Virus record (IMG/VR): IMGVR_UViG_3300030107_003216
Span: 38,002-92,582 of that record
DNA from: a virus
Direction: 5' to 3' (one strand)
DNA: 54,581 nt
Shown here: in pieces, positions 16,432 to 24,626 of the stretch
How positions within the stretch are numbered: the first letter of the stretch is position 1
How the letters are laid out: every line of letters starts with the position of its first letter
Translations under genes and position numbers: made by a program
Notes under the pieces: generated by a model
Seen by the model: only the letters and a program-made list of their open reading frames with translations
Told to the model about the DNA's origin: nothing
Database searches by the model: none

Positions 16432-17340
16432 TCACAACAATTGACCTACCATCCAAGATAGTAATACCTTTGGTGTCATTGTAGTGGAACGCCATTCTGT
16501 TTCTCCTATTGTTCTTAGAAATTTGAATTTGCTAATGCTATCAATTTCAGATGCGATAACTGCATCATGTAGCCCAAGACAGATTTCTCTAACGGTTCTG
16601 CCTTGATACAATAATTCATGTAATTCACCCAATATATTTTTATTTTTATTCTGTAATTTAATTAGTATTTTTTCATATTCTTTTAGTGAATTTTTTAGTT
16701 GTACTGCGAGTCCTTTATCGCTTGACTTAGCGGCTTGTAATTCCGTTACTGCTCGCCTCATGTCACCGTTCATAGCATATATAAAGGAGGACAATTCATT
16801 TTCATCAAATCGAGTTATTCTCTCATGTTCGAGTATTTGGCTCAATACGCTGAACATGGCTTCATTCGATAATGGTTTGAAATGGTAGTTTGCACATCTG
16901 CTTTGAAGCGCAAAGATGATTTTGTTTCTATCATTACAAGTAATAATAAATCTAATATTGCTGGAATATCTTTCCATAATTCTCTTCAATGCGTTTTGTG
17001 CATCGTTTGTCATTCCATCCATTTCATCTAACAAACACATTCTAAATGGTGCATCACCAATTGTGCCGCTTTGTGCTATGTTCTTGATAGTGGTTCTAAC
17101 TGTTTCTAATCTTCTATCATCAGAAGCATTTACTTCAAAGAAGTTATCTTCATAATCATCCCCTAACATAGTTTTAGCAAAAGCAATAGCGGCTGAAGTT
17201 TTACCATTACCAGAATTGCCATGAATTAAAAGGTTAGGCATGTTGTTTTCTTCTAACCAAGATTCAGCATCCATTACAAAATGTTCTTGTCCGATTATAT
17301 CACTTAGTTTGTTTGGTCTGTATTTTTCTGTCCATAGCAT
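16432..17340 (-). CDS. rfcS: Clamp loader small subunit (RFC-S)
   Basis: 302 aa, close to archaeal RFC-S (about 320). 'WTEKYRPNKLSDIIGQ' is RFC box II and 'HGNSGNGKTSAA' Walker A. 'MCLLDEMDGMT' is Walker B, and 'LQSRCANYHFKPL' holds the SRC arginine finger. A helical collar domain follows to the C-terminus. It loads the PCNA ring encoded nearby. No canonical RFC-L is seen; the P-loop protein with a PIP box two genes upstream may replace it. Confidence 0.93.
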   Translation of the reverse strand: MLWTEKYRPNKLSDIIGQEHFVMDAESWLEENNMPNLLIHGNSGNGKTSAAIAFAKTMLGDDYEDNFFEVNASDDRRLETVRTTIKNIAQSGTIGDAPFRMCLLDEMDGMTNDAQNALKRIMERYSSNIRFIITCNDRNKIIFALQSRCANYHFKPLSNEAMFSVLSQILEHERITRFDENELSSFIYAMNGDMRRAVTELQAAKSSDKGLAVQLKNSLKEYEKILIKLQNKNKNILGELHELLYQGRTVREICLGLHDAVIASEIDSISKFKFLRTIGETEWRSTTMTPKVLLSWMVGQLL

Positions 17341-17584
17341 TTTTATTCACCTTGTATATTCTTAATTTTCTGCCTCTTGGCAAATCTTCATTTTTAATTT
17401 CTATGAAATTAGTTGAGTTTTTTAGCAAAGCAACCACTTGTCTATATGTTGGTATCAATCTTCTTGATGTGTTTTTACGAGTTTTAGAATTATAAAAAGC
17501 ATCGAGTACCTCCTTCGATGTCATTTCTTTATCTCCTAAGACCTCTTTAATTTGCACAATGTATTGGTCGGTTCTTGTACCCAT
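17300..17584 (-). CDS. Small basic protein, possibly winged helix
   Basis: 94 aa, strongly basic. 'IKEVLGDKEMTSKEVLDAFYN...LIPTYRQVVALLKNSTNFIEIKNEDLPRGRKLRIYKV' reads as a winged helix with a basic wing. Its 3' end overlaps the RFC-S start by 41 nt. It likely binds DNA or assists loading; no named family is recognised. Confidence 0.5.
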   Translation of the reverse strand: MGTRTDQYIVQIKEVLGDKEMTSKEVLDAFYNSKTRKNTSRRLIPTYRQVVALLKNSTNFIEIKNEDLPRGRKLRIYKVNKNAMDRKIQTKQTK

Positions 17585-17586
17585 AC

Positions 17587-17913
17587 TCAACCCACCATTA
17601 CGCCATTATCGTTTTCTCTATCAATAGAATCAGACATTTGCTTCTGCTCAAACATTCTTTGCTTTTGACGAATACTAATGTCCTTATCCATCATATCGGA
17701 CTTAACCCAATACAATTCACTGCCTAATTCCATATCTATTCTAATAACATTCTTCATAAAGATAGCAACTTGCTTATCGCCCTTTGCTAAGATGAAGGCA
17801 TCTGCTAAAAACATTAATGATGGAACCATTAATTGTCCTGTTTCTTCTCTTTCTTCACCATCAACAAGATATGTGATGGTTGCTTTTCCAATGTGGTATT
17901 CCTTATTCTTCAT
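17587..17913 (-). CDS. Hypothetical protein
   Basis: 108 aa. Beta strands at the start ('HIGKATITYLVDGEEREETGQLMVP'), a central helix ('SLMFLADAFILAKGDK') and a polar C-terminal helix ('SIRQKQRMFEQKQMSDSIDREND'). Sits between the ATPase and the winged-helix gene with 4-nt overlaps. No family recognised. Confidence 0.5.
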   Translation of the reverse strand: MKNKEYHIGKATITYLVDGEEREETGQLMVPSLMFLADAFILAKGDKQVAIFMKNVIRIDMELGSELYWVKSDMMDKDISIRQKQRMFEQKQMSDSIDRENDNGVMVG

Positions 17914-18764
17914 AAATAATCACCTATTCTTTTTTGTTCTATTCTAATTGGGTCGGTTTTCTTTTTACGACCCTTCTTTTTCTTTTCGCCAATTTGAAGC
18001 AGTCGGCATTCTGCATTGTTTAATTTCTTTTTGAAATGTTCTGCTACGGTGTTATCCATACAAAGTTGCCGTAAGACGCTTGGATTCTTGACACCTAATC
18101 TTCTTGATAGACTTGGTATCTTTGAATATGTTCCTCTTTTCGGCATTGATATTCTATCATAAGAATTGCCTGCGTGAATATACGCTAACATTTCATAGAA
18201 GTATCTTTGACTCCATCTTCGCTTAACTACACCATCAACAAACAATAATTTGTTAGGGTGCATATTTTCATTTAACCATGACATTATTTGTGTGTCTGCT
18301 GGTTTATTGTATAACAGTAATTTGGCTACTAAATCTCTATCACTGTTCTTCATGTATTCTGCAACTAATGAATATGTATCTTTCTCATATGAGAAAGGTG
18401 GTTCACTATTAGGTGCAAGGTACTTGATTTCATTCTGCAAATGATTAAGAGAACCTGCTCTCTTAATTTTGCACATATCCTTAATTTGTTTAGGAACGCT
18501 CTTTTCATTGATTGAAGTCAATACTAACTGTCCTCTATAACTTCTGATAATGTTCATTATAATATCCGTTTGTGGTTTGTAATGAACATCTTCTATAATT
18601 ATACCTGCACTCTTAGGATGAGAACCCAAGTCAAACTCTATATCATTAGCATAAACAATCTTTACTTCATCAGTAAAATATGCTTTTGCTTTTGTGGACT
18701 TTCCGGTTCCTGTTTTTCCTGTTATTAGTATTGGTCTGTTGTCATTCATATTTGTTAATCCCAT
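17910..18764 (-). CDS. P-loop ATPase with C-terminal PIP box, candidate divergent clamp-loader large subunit
   Basis: 284 aa. Walker A 'GKTGTGKS' lies at 16-23 and a Walker B-like 'AGIIIEDVHY' near residue 55. 'SINEKSVPKQIKDMCKIKR' may be the sensor 1 region. A helical domain follows and then a basic stretch (KKKKGRKKKTDP). The last eight residues, 'QKRIGDYL', fit the PCNA-interacting motif QxxIxxYL. Archaeal RFC-L also ends in a PIP box after a basic tail. With RFC-S encoded two genes downstream, a reduced RFC-L role is a fair inference, though the ATPase core lacks obvious RFC boxes. Confidence 0.55.
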   Translation of the reverse strand: MGLTNMNDNRPILITGKTGTGKSTKAKAYFTDEVKIVYANDIEFDLGSHPKSAGIIIEDVHYKPQTDIIMNIIRSYRGQLVLTSINEKSVPKQIKDMCKIKRAGSLNHLQNEIKYLAPNSEPPFSYEKDTYSLVAEYMKNSDRDLVAKLLLYNKPADTQIMSWLNENMHPNKLLFVDGVVKRRWSQRYFYEMLAYIHAGNSYDRISMPKRGTYSKIPSLSRRLGVKNPSVLRQLCMDNTVAEHFKKKLNNAECRLLQIGEKKKKGRKKKTDPIRIEQKRIGDYL

Positions 18765-19126
18765 TAAATCAACCCTTTTAATTTACATAAAGCATCAAAC
18801 TTTCTTGCTTTAGGCAAGTCAGAATTCCATAGGTTATATCCTTCAATGAAGGTTTCTAATTTAGGACAATATTCATTTTCAACTAAATCAATTAATTTAG
18901 CAATTGAATCTTGCCTATATATTCTCAATTCTCTTTTGCTTATGTTTGCTACAATATTATGTTGTGCTAAACTTCTTAATACTGCATCTAAGAATTCGGG
19001 GTCGCCATTCAATCTTATTGAAAATACGACCTTATATCCTATCGCATAAGAAGGTTCACAAGTTAATTGAATTAATCCTCTTGCAAGACTAATTATTATT
19101 CCTTTTAATATTTCTTTATTATACAT
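18764..19126 (-). CDS. Hypothetical protein
   Basis: 120 aa from an ATG; a GTG start 9 nt upstream is possible. The middle, 'YKVVFSIRLNGDPEFLDAVLRSLAQHNIVANISKRELRIYRQDSIAKLIDLVE', has the strand-helix-strand-helix order seen in halves of LAGLIDADG proteins, but the LAGLIDADG helix itself is absent. Role unknown. Confidence 0.5.
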   Translation of the reverse strand: MYNKEILKGIIISLARGLIQLTCEPSYAIGYKVVFSIRLNGDPEFLDAVLRSLAQHNIVANISKRELRIYRQDSIAKLIDLVENEYCPKLETFIEGYNLWNSDLPKARKFDALCKLKGLI

Positions 19127-19475
19127 AACTATCACTATTTTTATTACCTAAGTATTTGTATTTGTATCTCAAAAAATCAAGACCGTCATTCACAGTCATA
19201 ACTATTAATTCTTCAAAGGGAATCACATCACCTGCAAAAACAAATGATAGGCTGGTTCCTTGAAAACTATTCCAAGCCCTTGCTTGTTCTTCATCAATAG
19301 GGTCAGCAAATAAAGCAAAACTCCTTTCGATTTCATTTTCAATTAATCGTACCATTAGTCCCTTAATGAGAAGATTAGTTTCTTCTTCTTTGGTAGTACC
19401 ATAAACTAACCATGTTAATGATGTAGCAGTTCCATGTTTATCTATCCATGATTGAATCTCCACATCATTAAACAT
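19119..19475 (-). CDS. Hypothetical acidic protein
   Basis: 118 aa from 'MFNDVEIQSW', chosen because GAGG lies 8 nt upstream; in-frame codons extend 39 nt further. Mixed alpha-beta ('TSLTWLVYGTTKEEETNLLIKGLMVRLIENEIERSFALFADP'). No family recognised. Confidence 0.5.
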   Translation of the reverse strand: MFNDVEIQSWIDKHGTATSLTWLVYGTTKEEETNLLIKGLMVRLIENEIERSFALFADPIDEEQARAWNSFQGTSLSFVFAGDVIPFEELIVMTVNDGLDFLRYKYKYLGNKNSDSYV

Positions 19476-19477
19476 AA

Positions 19478-19921
19478 TTAGTCCTCTTTCATATACTCCA
19501 TGTTTGATTTCCAATGTCCTATCGGCAGGTCATTAGTTTCCATCCAATAGATGTGTGCTTCGGTAATTCGTTTATGTCCGAGGTTTTTAGCACTTGCTTC
19601 TCCATTGGCTATCAAATTAGACACTGCGGTTTCTATCCATTCAGCGATAAAGTATTTCGCATTTGTTGATACTGATAAGTCAGTAACTTCTTTGATTATC
19701 TTAGGAATACTCAAAGTGGTCTTGCGTTTATACTTCGGCTTTGCAGGAATTTCCGGTACTATCAATTTACCGTTCTCAATATAAGGACATTCTTCGACTC
19801 TAACTAATTTCGGTCTGCCCTTAGCAATACCTACATCTTTCAAATGGGCTATACCATTTTCCACTTTAATACATCTGTATGTCCTACTTTTGATTATTGT
19901 AAATTCTTCTTCTTTAATCAT
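19478..19921 (-). CDS. Histone-fold protein with N-terminal extension
   Basis: 147 aa; the ATG at 19921 is chosen because it overlaps the upstream stop as ATGA. Residues about 66-130 read as one histone fold. 'TTLSIPKIIKEVTDLSVS' is alpha-1 and loop 1, 'NAKYFIAEWIETAVSNLIANGEASAKNLG' the long alpha-2, and 'HKRITEAHIYWME' loop 2 plus alpha-3. This is comparable to archaeal histones, which have 'P.a.v.RiikkaGa.rVS..A' and 'aGRKTvkaeDI'. Residues 1-65 form a separate beta-rich, basic domain ('KSRTYRCIKV', 'PAKPKYKRKT'). It probably packages or marks DNA, or mimics a host histone. Not confirmed by alignment. Confidence 0.58.
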   Translation of the reverse strand: MIKEEEFTIIKSRTYRCIKVENGIAHLKDVGIAKGRPKLVRVEECPYIENGKLIVPEIPAKPKYKRKTTLSIPKIIKEVTDLSVSTNAKYFIAEWIETAVSNLIANGEASAKNLGHKRITEAHIYWMETNDLPIGHWKSNMEYMKED

Positions 19922-20028
19922 TTTAATGCCTCCGATGCTAACCGTATTGCTTCTTCGTATGCCTTCTTTACAGGCCAACCATCTCTTCTAAAAGCGTCAA
20001 AATACATTCTATGTAATATCCAATTCAT
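19918..20028 (-). CDS. Very short protein translationally coupled to ligase and histone-fold gene
   Basis: 36 aa: MNWILHRMYFDAFRRDGWPVKKAYEEAIRLASEALK, amphipathic and basic. Its ATG overlaps the ligase TGA and its own TGA overlaps the histone-fold ATG, both as ATGA, which argues that it is a real coupled frame. Confidence 0.45.
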   Translation of the reverse strand: MNWILHRMYFDAFRRDGWPVKKAYEEAIRLASEALK

Positions 20029-21551
20029 TCTAATCTCTCCACATCTTCTAAAGTATTGATGTCTGCCGCAAACTTATCATCACGGATTCTTTTACATCTT
20101 GGAAATCTCAAACCTAAATTACCCTTTTCATCTCTTGAAACTAAATCAGCACTAACTTCTAAGACTACTCTTGGCAAGAAGTAATAGGTATCATTCTCAA
20201 AATTCTCCACATTTCTTCTAAGGTTATGTGTTAGACTAACCAAATCCGCATCACTAAAACCTGTTCCGACTTTACCCACTGATACAATTCCTTTATCAGA
20301 CTTAACACCAATCTCAAAAGTACCAAAAACATTGGCTCTTTTTCCTTCACCGTACTTAGCCGACATGATAACTACATCTAATTCTATTCGAGGCGGTTTG
20401 TACTTAGCCCAAAATGCGCTTCTTTTCCCTGCTTCATAGGGAACATCAGCATTTTTTACTATGATTCCTTCAAAGCCGTCATTGATTGCTTGATTGTAAA
20501 AGGCCATTACATTATCATCCTTCATTCGGTGAGCCTGATTTGGCACATTTTTTATCTTCTTCAATCTTTCAGAGAAAGAAATATCCATAATTGTTTCATC
20601 ATTTAATTTAAGACAATCAAAAATGACCCATTTTACTGCGACTTTATCTAATGCTTCTTGATGATTCTTTGAATGTACTCTCGTTGCCATCTTTTTATGC
20701 TCATCAGGACTACCATCTTCTTTAATTGGATATATTTCACCATCAAATATTCCATTATGTATGGGATAACCAGAAACTAATTCGGCAATATCAGTAAATT
20801 GATGGGTAACTACTTTCCCTTTACGATTAAAAATAATTACATTCTTATCTTCTAAATGAATTTGGTATCTATTACCATCATATTTGTAATCAACAATTTT
20901 GTTAGTTGGCCATTTTTCCATAGGCACTTCTTTTGCTAACATTGGTGAAACGAAGGAACCGTGAACCAAATTAGTTGAAGGTGTTTCTTCATTTTCATAT
21001 GAAGTAATAACAGTTTCAACTGAATTAAAATTCAAATGCTTCTTTACCTCTTTCAATTTTTTATTATAATGTTTAGCAATAACTTTAGTTACTGTTCCAG
21101 AATTAATTCCGTTTCTTGGTGTTCTCAACCAAAAGCGAATAAACCACTTTCTTGCTAATGCTGACATTGAAGTAATGCTTTCTGAAAGTAAAGTAAATTG
21201 GTCTGAATCAATTTTACTACAATCTAATTCTAAAAGACGAATGATTGTTTGAAGGCTGAAGTCGCCTTGTTTTTCTGCTTGGCTATCTAAGTAATAGACA
21301 ACATCACCTAAATCATCATATGTTGAATAGTCTGCATTTATCTCACTATCAAATACATTATACATCTTGGCTACCCACTTCTTAGCCTTAGATATTCCAA
21401 TGTTATTGATTTCGTATGCCTGTGCTAATATTCTCAATAGGCTTGACTTATCCTCAAACTTATCTAATTCTCTTGAAATTACTGTTACTTGTTGTGTTGG
21501 TGTAACTCTATCAGTCACTTCCAATAGTCTTGTCATGTTCTCCCATGTCAT
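20025..21551 (-). CDS. lig: ATP-dependent DNA ligase, archaeal type
   Basis: 508 aa. An N-terminal helical DNA-binding domain (1-195) is followed by the nucleotidyl-transfer core. Motif I is 'DYKYDGNRYQIH' with the adenylated Lys223, and motif III is 'GIFDGEIYPI'. Later segments are 'FEGIIVKNAD' (motif IV) and 'AFWAKYKPP' (motif V), and an OB domain ends with 'LRFPRCKRIRDDK'. Length and layout match archaeal LigI-like enzymes. It seals nicks between Okazaki fragments and in repair. Confidence 0.93.
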   Translation of the reverse strand: MTWENMTRLLEVTDRVTPTQQVTVISRELDKFEDKSSLLRILAQAYEINNIGISKAKKWVAKMYNVFDSEINADYSTYDDLGDVVYYLDSQAEKQGDFSLQTIIRLLELDCSKIDSDQFTLLSESITSMSALARKWFIRFWLRTPRNGINSGTVTKVIAKHYNKKLKEVKKHLNFNSVETVITSYENEETPSTNLVHGSFVSPMLAKEVPMEKWPTNKIVDYKYDGNRYQIHLEDKNVIIFNRKGKVVTHQFTDIAELVSGYPIHNGIFDGEIYPIKEDGSPDEHKKMATRVHSKNHQEALDKVAVKWVIFDCLKLNDETIMDISFSERLKKIKNVPNQAHRMKDDNVMAFYNQAINDGFEGIIVKNADVPYEAGKRSAFWAKYKPPRIELDVVIMSAKYGEGKRANVFGTFEIGVKSDKGIVSVGKVGTGFSDADLVSLTHNLRRNVENFENDTYYFLPRVVLEVSADLVSRDEKGNLGLRFPRCKRIRDDKFAADINTLEDVERLE

Positions 21552-21681
21552 CTATAATCACTTCCATATTTTTATTTATTTTTTGTATTAATTCTTTAAG
21601 CAATATGCTTAATTTACCATCATGTGTGTCTGAAAAATCCCACATTATATTAGCAAGATAAATCCATTCACTCTTCTTCAT
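21511..21681 (-). CDS. Small hypothetical protein overlapping the ligase start
   Basis: 56 aa, MKKSEWIYLANIMWDFSDTHDGKLSILLKELIQKINKNMEV... The 3' end overlaps the ligase start by 41 nt in another frame; its ATG overlaps the upstream gene. Helical, no family recognised. Confidence 0.45.
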   Translation of the reverse strand: MKKSEWIYLANIMWDFSDTHDGKLSILLKELIQKINKNMEVIIDDMGEHDKTIGSD

Positions 21682-22036
21682 TCTTAGCACCTGCTTCTAT
21701 TACACCTAATAGTCTAAGGAAATTAGTCATAATTTGACTCATTGCTTGGACTTCTGCATCTTTACCTTGCTCAATTAATCGGTGCAACATATGAATCATA
21801 GTTGCTTGAGTAATAGCAGGGGCTAATCTTGCTAAGTTATTATTAGAATATATTTCCCAATAGCAAACAAAAGACGCTCTTGCTAAATAATTACCATTTC
21901 TAATGTCTGTATAACCAGCATTAAAATGTTCTAATGCCATAGGATTTTTTCTTCTCTTTAGTTTAATTTTGGTTTGTTTATACCACTCATCAAACTTCTT
22001 GAGATTTACTGTTATCATATACAATTTATTGTTCAT
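21668..22036 (-). CDS. Hypothetical protein
   Basis: 122 aa from the ATG after GGTGAAATGG (12 nt longer start possible). Helical, with a basic N-terminus ('QTKIKLKRRKNP') and a long helical body ('LARLAPAITQATMIHMLHRLIEQGKDAEVQAMSQIMTNFLRLLGVIEAG'). No family recognised. Confidence 0.5.
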   Translation of the reverse strand: MNNKLYMITVNLKKFDEWYKQTKIKLKRRKNPMALEHFNAGYTDIRNGNYLARASFVCYWEIYSNNNLARLAPAITQATMIHMLHRLIEQGKDAEVQAMSQIMTNFLRLLGVIEAGAKNEEE

Positions 22037-22292
22037 CCATTTCACCATCCATGAATTCTCTCATTCCTTGATAGAAGTTACCAAAGCACAATTCAATGTG
22101 TTCTTTAGTAATACGACAACCTCTCCCTCCATTTGGAGGAACAGTCATTTTTTGTTCAACATACTTGGCAAATAAATCCATAATCTTTCCAGAACAAATA
22201 CCAAACTTTTGTATTGAACCCATAGCATATTGTCGTTTTTCGTTTGCGCTTCTCAAACTTCTTTTTGCAGATTTTTCACTGACTCTCTTCAT
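22026..22292 (-). CDS. Small basic DNA-binding-like protein
   Basis: 88 aa. A basic N-terminus ('RVSEKSAKRSLRSANEKRQ') is followed by 'GSIQKFGICSGKIMDLFAKYVEQKM' and 'CRITKEHIELCFGNFYQGM'. 'RITKEHI' recalls loop 2/alpha-3 of a histone fold but alpha-2 would be too short. Probably nucleic-acid binding; unresolved. Confidence 0.45.
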   Translation of the reverse strand: MKRVSEKSAKRSLRSANEKRQYAMGSIQKFGICSGKIMDLFAKYVEQKMTVPPNGGRGCRITKEHIELCFGNFYQGMREFMDGEMDEQ

Positions 22293-22491
22293 CTAACTCT
22301 CTCCTTAATATTTTCATTAATTGTCTTGCTTCGTCTAAATTAAGACGAATGCCTTTGTTTGTGGGTTTATCATTTTTGAACCATCTAACATCAATGACCT
22401 CAATGTTCCACCACTTTCCTTTTTTTATAAGGCAATCAGTCGTGGCATCCCGCACTATGCGCCCGACTGTCGGCATAGTATTATCATTCAC
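22276..22491 (-). CDS. PC4/Sub1-like ssDNA-binding protein
   Basis: 71 aa. 'KGKWWNIEVIDVRWFKNDKPTNKGIRLNLDEARQLMKIL' follows the PC4 core pattern (beta strands, 'D-[VI]-R-x-[FW/Y]', 'KPTxKGIxL', then a helix). PC4 dimers bind single-stranded DNA at promoters and replication bubbles in eukaryotes and some archaea and viruses. Together with TFB and the Myb-like protein it may redirect transcription; a replication role is equally possible. Confidence 0.6.
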   Translation of the reverse strand: MNDNTMPTVGRIVRDATTDCLIKKGKWWNIEVIDVRWFKNDKPTNKGIRLNLDEARQLMKILRRELDEESQ

Positions 22492-22885
22492 TAAACCACC
22501 CCTGTTTGAATTTATCCAATTCTTTTCTTGATGTGAAATAGCGGGGAGTATCTAATTCATCTAAACGATTCACTACCCAACAAGCACCTCCTAAAGATGA
22601 TACTTGCACTATTTCGTATTGTCCTCCATTTATTTCAATTACTTCAATTGTATTGACTTCGGGAACAAGCCCATACTTCTTAGTAATTTCATTAGCAACA
22701 TCATGTATGTTCTCAACAACATACTTGATAATGTGCGCTCTTTGAATAGGTATCTTTGGCGCAACATCAATCTTCAAATTACCCGTCATATTACAGACTA
22801 CACATTTATTTCCTTTACAAATAGGACATTTAATCTGTGCTTTATGCGGGGCAGGTAATGTAACGGTTATTGCTCTCTTCTTCAC
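22484..22885 (-). CDS. Zinc-finger protein next to the chaperonin
   Basis: 133 aa. 'CPICKGNKCVVCNMTG' (residues 20-35) is a compact CxxCxGxxCxxCxxxG finger like half of a DnaJ zinc domain. The remainder is alpha-beta ('IIKYVVENIHDVANEITKKYGLVPEVNTIEVIEINGGQYEIVQVSS'). Its ATG lies 2 nt after the chaperonin stop in the same operon, so a link to protein folding is tempting, but no J domain is present. Confidence 0.5.
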   Translation of the reverse strand: MKKRAITVTLPAPHKAQIKCPICKGNKCVVCNMTGNLKIDVAPKIPIQRAHIIKYVVENIHDVANEITKKYGLVPEVNTIEVIEINGGQYEIVQVSSLGGACWVVNRLDELDTPRYFTSRKELDKFKQGWFSE

Positions 22886-22887
22886 AT

Positions 22888-24396
22888 TTATTCCTCCAAC
22901 AATACTGCAACATCTGTTGAATAGAATAACTGTGCAATTGACATAGCCGCAAGGAAACTATTCTTAGTTACTTTAACAGGGTCAACAACATTCTGTAAGT
23001 TTTCTATTTTACCTGTTAAAGCATTGAATCCTATTCCATTAGAAGGAATAATTTCTGTCATTGTTGCGCCTACATCTAAATTACTGTTTGCAATTAAAGT
23101 TCTAATTGGTTCATGGAGGGCATCAACCAACCATGTTAAATCATACTTTAATTTAGTATTAGTTTCAATACCAGCAAGTGCTAAAGTTAATCCTCCGCCA
23201 ACAACAATACCTTCTGCTAATGCTGCTTTAGTTGCATTAAGCGCATCATCAAGTCTTTCTTTCTTTTCTCTCATCTCAATAGAAGAACCAGCACCAACTC
23301 TAATCGTAGCAATTCCACCCTTTAGGCGAGTAATTCTGCTCTTAATTCGACCAGCATCATATCCTGTCATATCCTTTAGCGTTTCTTTTAGACGATTAAT
23401 TCGTGATGTAGTATCGCCATCAGCACCAACAAAGGTAGTTTTCTCTTTTGTAATTATAACCTGTTCACAAGTACCAAACTCATCTATGGTAATGTTTGTT
23501 GGGTCGTCTTTAGAATCAGCATTGTAAATCTCTCCACCAATCAAAGTTTTAATGTCACCCAATTCATCTAATTGAGCATCACCAAAGTTAGGCGCAAGTA
23601 TTACTGCACAATCAACAGTCTTATTCAGAATATTCATTAATAGATTATTCAATGAAGAACCCTCCATTCCTTTACATAGAATAAGCAAAGGTCTTTTCTG
23701 CGAAGCCGCTAATTCTAACATTGGCAATAATTCACCAAAGTTTCTAAATGGAATATTAGAAAGGAATACTAATGGCTTATTGAATACTACTTTACCTTCA
23801 TCATTAGCCATTAAATGACTAATGTAACCTTCGGGTATTTCCATTCCCTCTCTAACCACTAATTCGGTTAAATGTGATTTAGATTCTTCAACAGTTACTA
23901 CTCCATCTCTCCCCACTTTCTCAAGTGCGTCAGCAATTAATTGGCCCATATCAGAATCATTATTTGCGGCTATTGTGGCAATATCAAGAATACCACTATC
24001 ATTTACAGGATAGGAGGCTACATCTAAATAGTGAACAATTTGCTCTTTAGCATCCTCCATCTGCTGATTAAATTCTTGAATAGACATTTTACCTAATGAA
24101 TCCATAATTCTATGACAAATTGCTTGAGCCAAAATACAAGCGGTAGTGGTTCCATCTCCACTACCTTCTTGTGCTTTACTTGCTAAGTTTTGTACTAACT
24201 GAATTCCCATTTGAACATAAGCATCTTCATGTGAAATATACTTAGTAATTGTAACTCCGTCATTAATTACAACAGGAGGATTACCTTGTAAAATTACAGT
24301 CTTTGCTTGCGGCCCTAATGTTGGTTTAACTGTATTAGCAACCAAATCAATTCCTTGCAATAACTTCTGCTTTACTTCTTCTCCATTGATAATCAT
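22888..24396 (-). CDS. groEL: Group I chaperonin (GroEL/Hsp60)
   Basis: 502 aa, slightly shorter than bacterial GroEL (about 545). Diagnostic segments include 'NTVKPTLGPQAKTVI', 'NDGVTITKYI', 'GSGDGTTTACILAQ' (ATP loop), 'GRDGVVTVEESK', 'KPLLIL'-type apical strands and 'ERLDDALNATKAALAEGIVVGGGLTL'. These mark the bacterial-type (group I) rather than the archaeal thermosome. It lacks the Gly-Gly-Met tail. It forms a folding chamber with the GroES encoded immediately upstream, likely for virion proteins. Capture from bacteria or a host that holds both chaperonin types is inferred. Confidence 0.92.
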   Translation of the reverse strand: MIINGEEVKQKLLQGIDLVANTVKPTLGPQAKTVILQGNPPVVINDGVTITKYISHEDAYVQMGIQLVQNLASKAQEGSGDGTTTACILAQAICHRIMDSLGKMSIQEFNQQMEDAKEQIVHYLDVASYPVNDSGILDIATIAANNDSDMGQLIADALEKVGRDGVVTVEESKSHLTELVVREGMEIPEGYISHLMANDEGKVVFNKPLVFLSNIPFRNFGELLPMLELAASQKRPLLILCKGMEGSSLNNLLMNILNKTVDCAVILAPNFGDAQLDELGDIKTLIGGEIYNADSKDDPTNITIDEFGTCEQVIITKEKTTFVGADGDTTSRINRLKETLKDMTGYDAGRIKSRITRLKGGIATIRVGAGSSIEMREKKERLDDALNATKAALAEGIVVGGGLTLALAGIETNTKLKYDLTWLVDALHEPIRTLIANSNLDVGATMTEIIPSNGIGFNALTGKIENLQNVVDPVKVTKNSFLAAMSIAQLFYSTDVAVLLEE

Positions 24397-24626
24397 TCTG
24401 AATCACCTTCAACTACAATTGCAAATACATTATCATAAGGCACAAACATATGTTGTCCTTGGCTTTTGTAAATATGGCTATCATCATATACTACTCGACA
24501 ACCAACCAAAGTCTTGTCCTTTACACAAGATACAACTAATCCTATGTTGTTATGTTTAATTTTAATTCCACTTTCAGTGGTGTTCTCTTCTGTTTTAATA
24601 ATTACATAATCTCCTACTGCTATCAT
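24393..24626 (-). CDS. groES: GroES-like co-chaperonin
   Basis: 77 aa, shorter than bacterial GroES (about 97). 'VGDYVIIKTEENTTESGIKIK' matches the N-terminal strand and mobile loop (TTESGIKI versus xxGGIVL). 'GLVVSCVKDK' and 'MFVPYDNVFAIVV' match the later strands and end. It caps the GroEL ring. ATGA overlap with groEL shows coupled translation. Confidence 0.75.
   Translation of the reverse strand: MIAVGDYVIIKTEENTTESGIKIKHNNIGLVVSCVKDKTLVGCRVVYDDSHIYKSQGQHMFVPYDNVFAIVVEGDSE

Noticed and set aside
18764-19126. LAGLIDADG homing endonuclease
   Set aside because: The strand/helix order is suggestive but the LAGLIDADG helix and catalytic acidic residue are missing.
20025-21551. Ligase as a member of the tagged set because it begins M-T-W-E
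   Set aside because: The following residues (NMTRLLEV) do not match the tag and the gene is in the early block; chance similarity.
22026-22292. Second histone-fold protein because of 'RITKEHI'
   Set aside because: The helix before it is only about 16 residues, too short for histone alpha-2, and alpha-1 is not evident.
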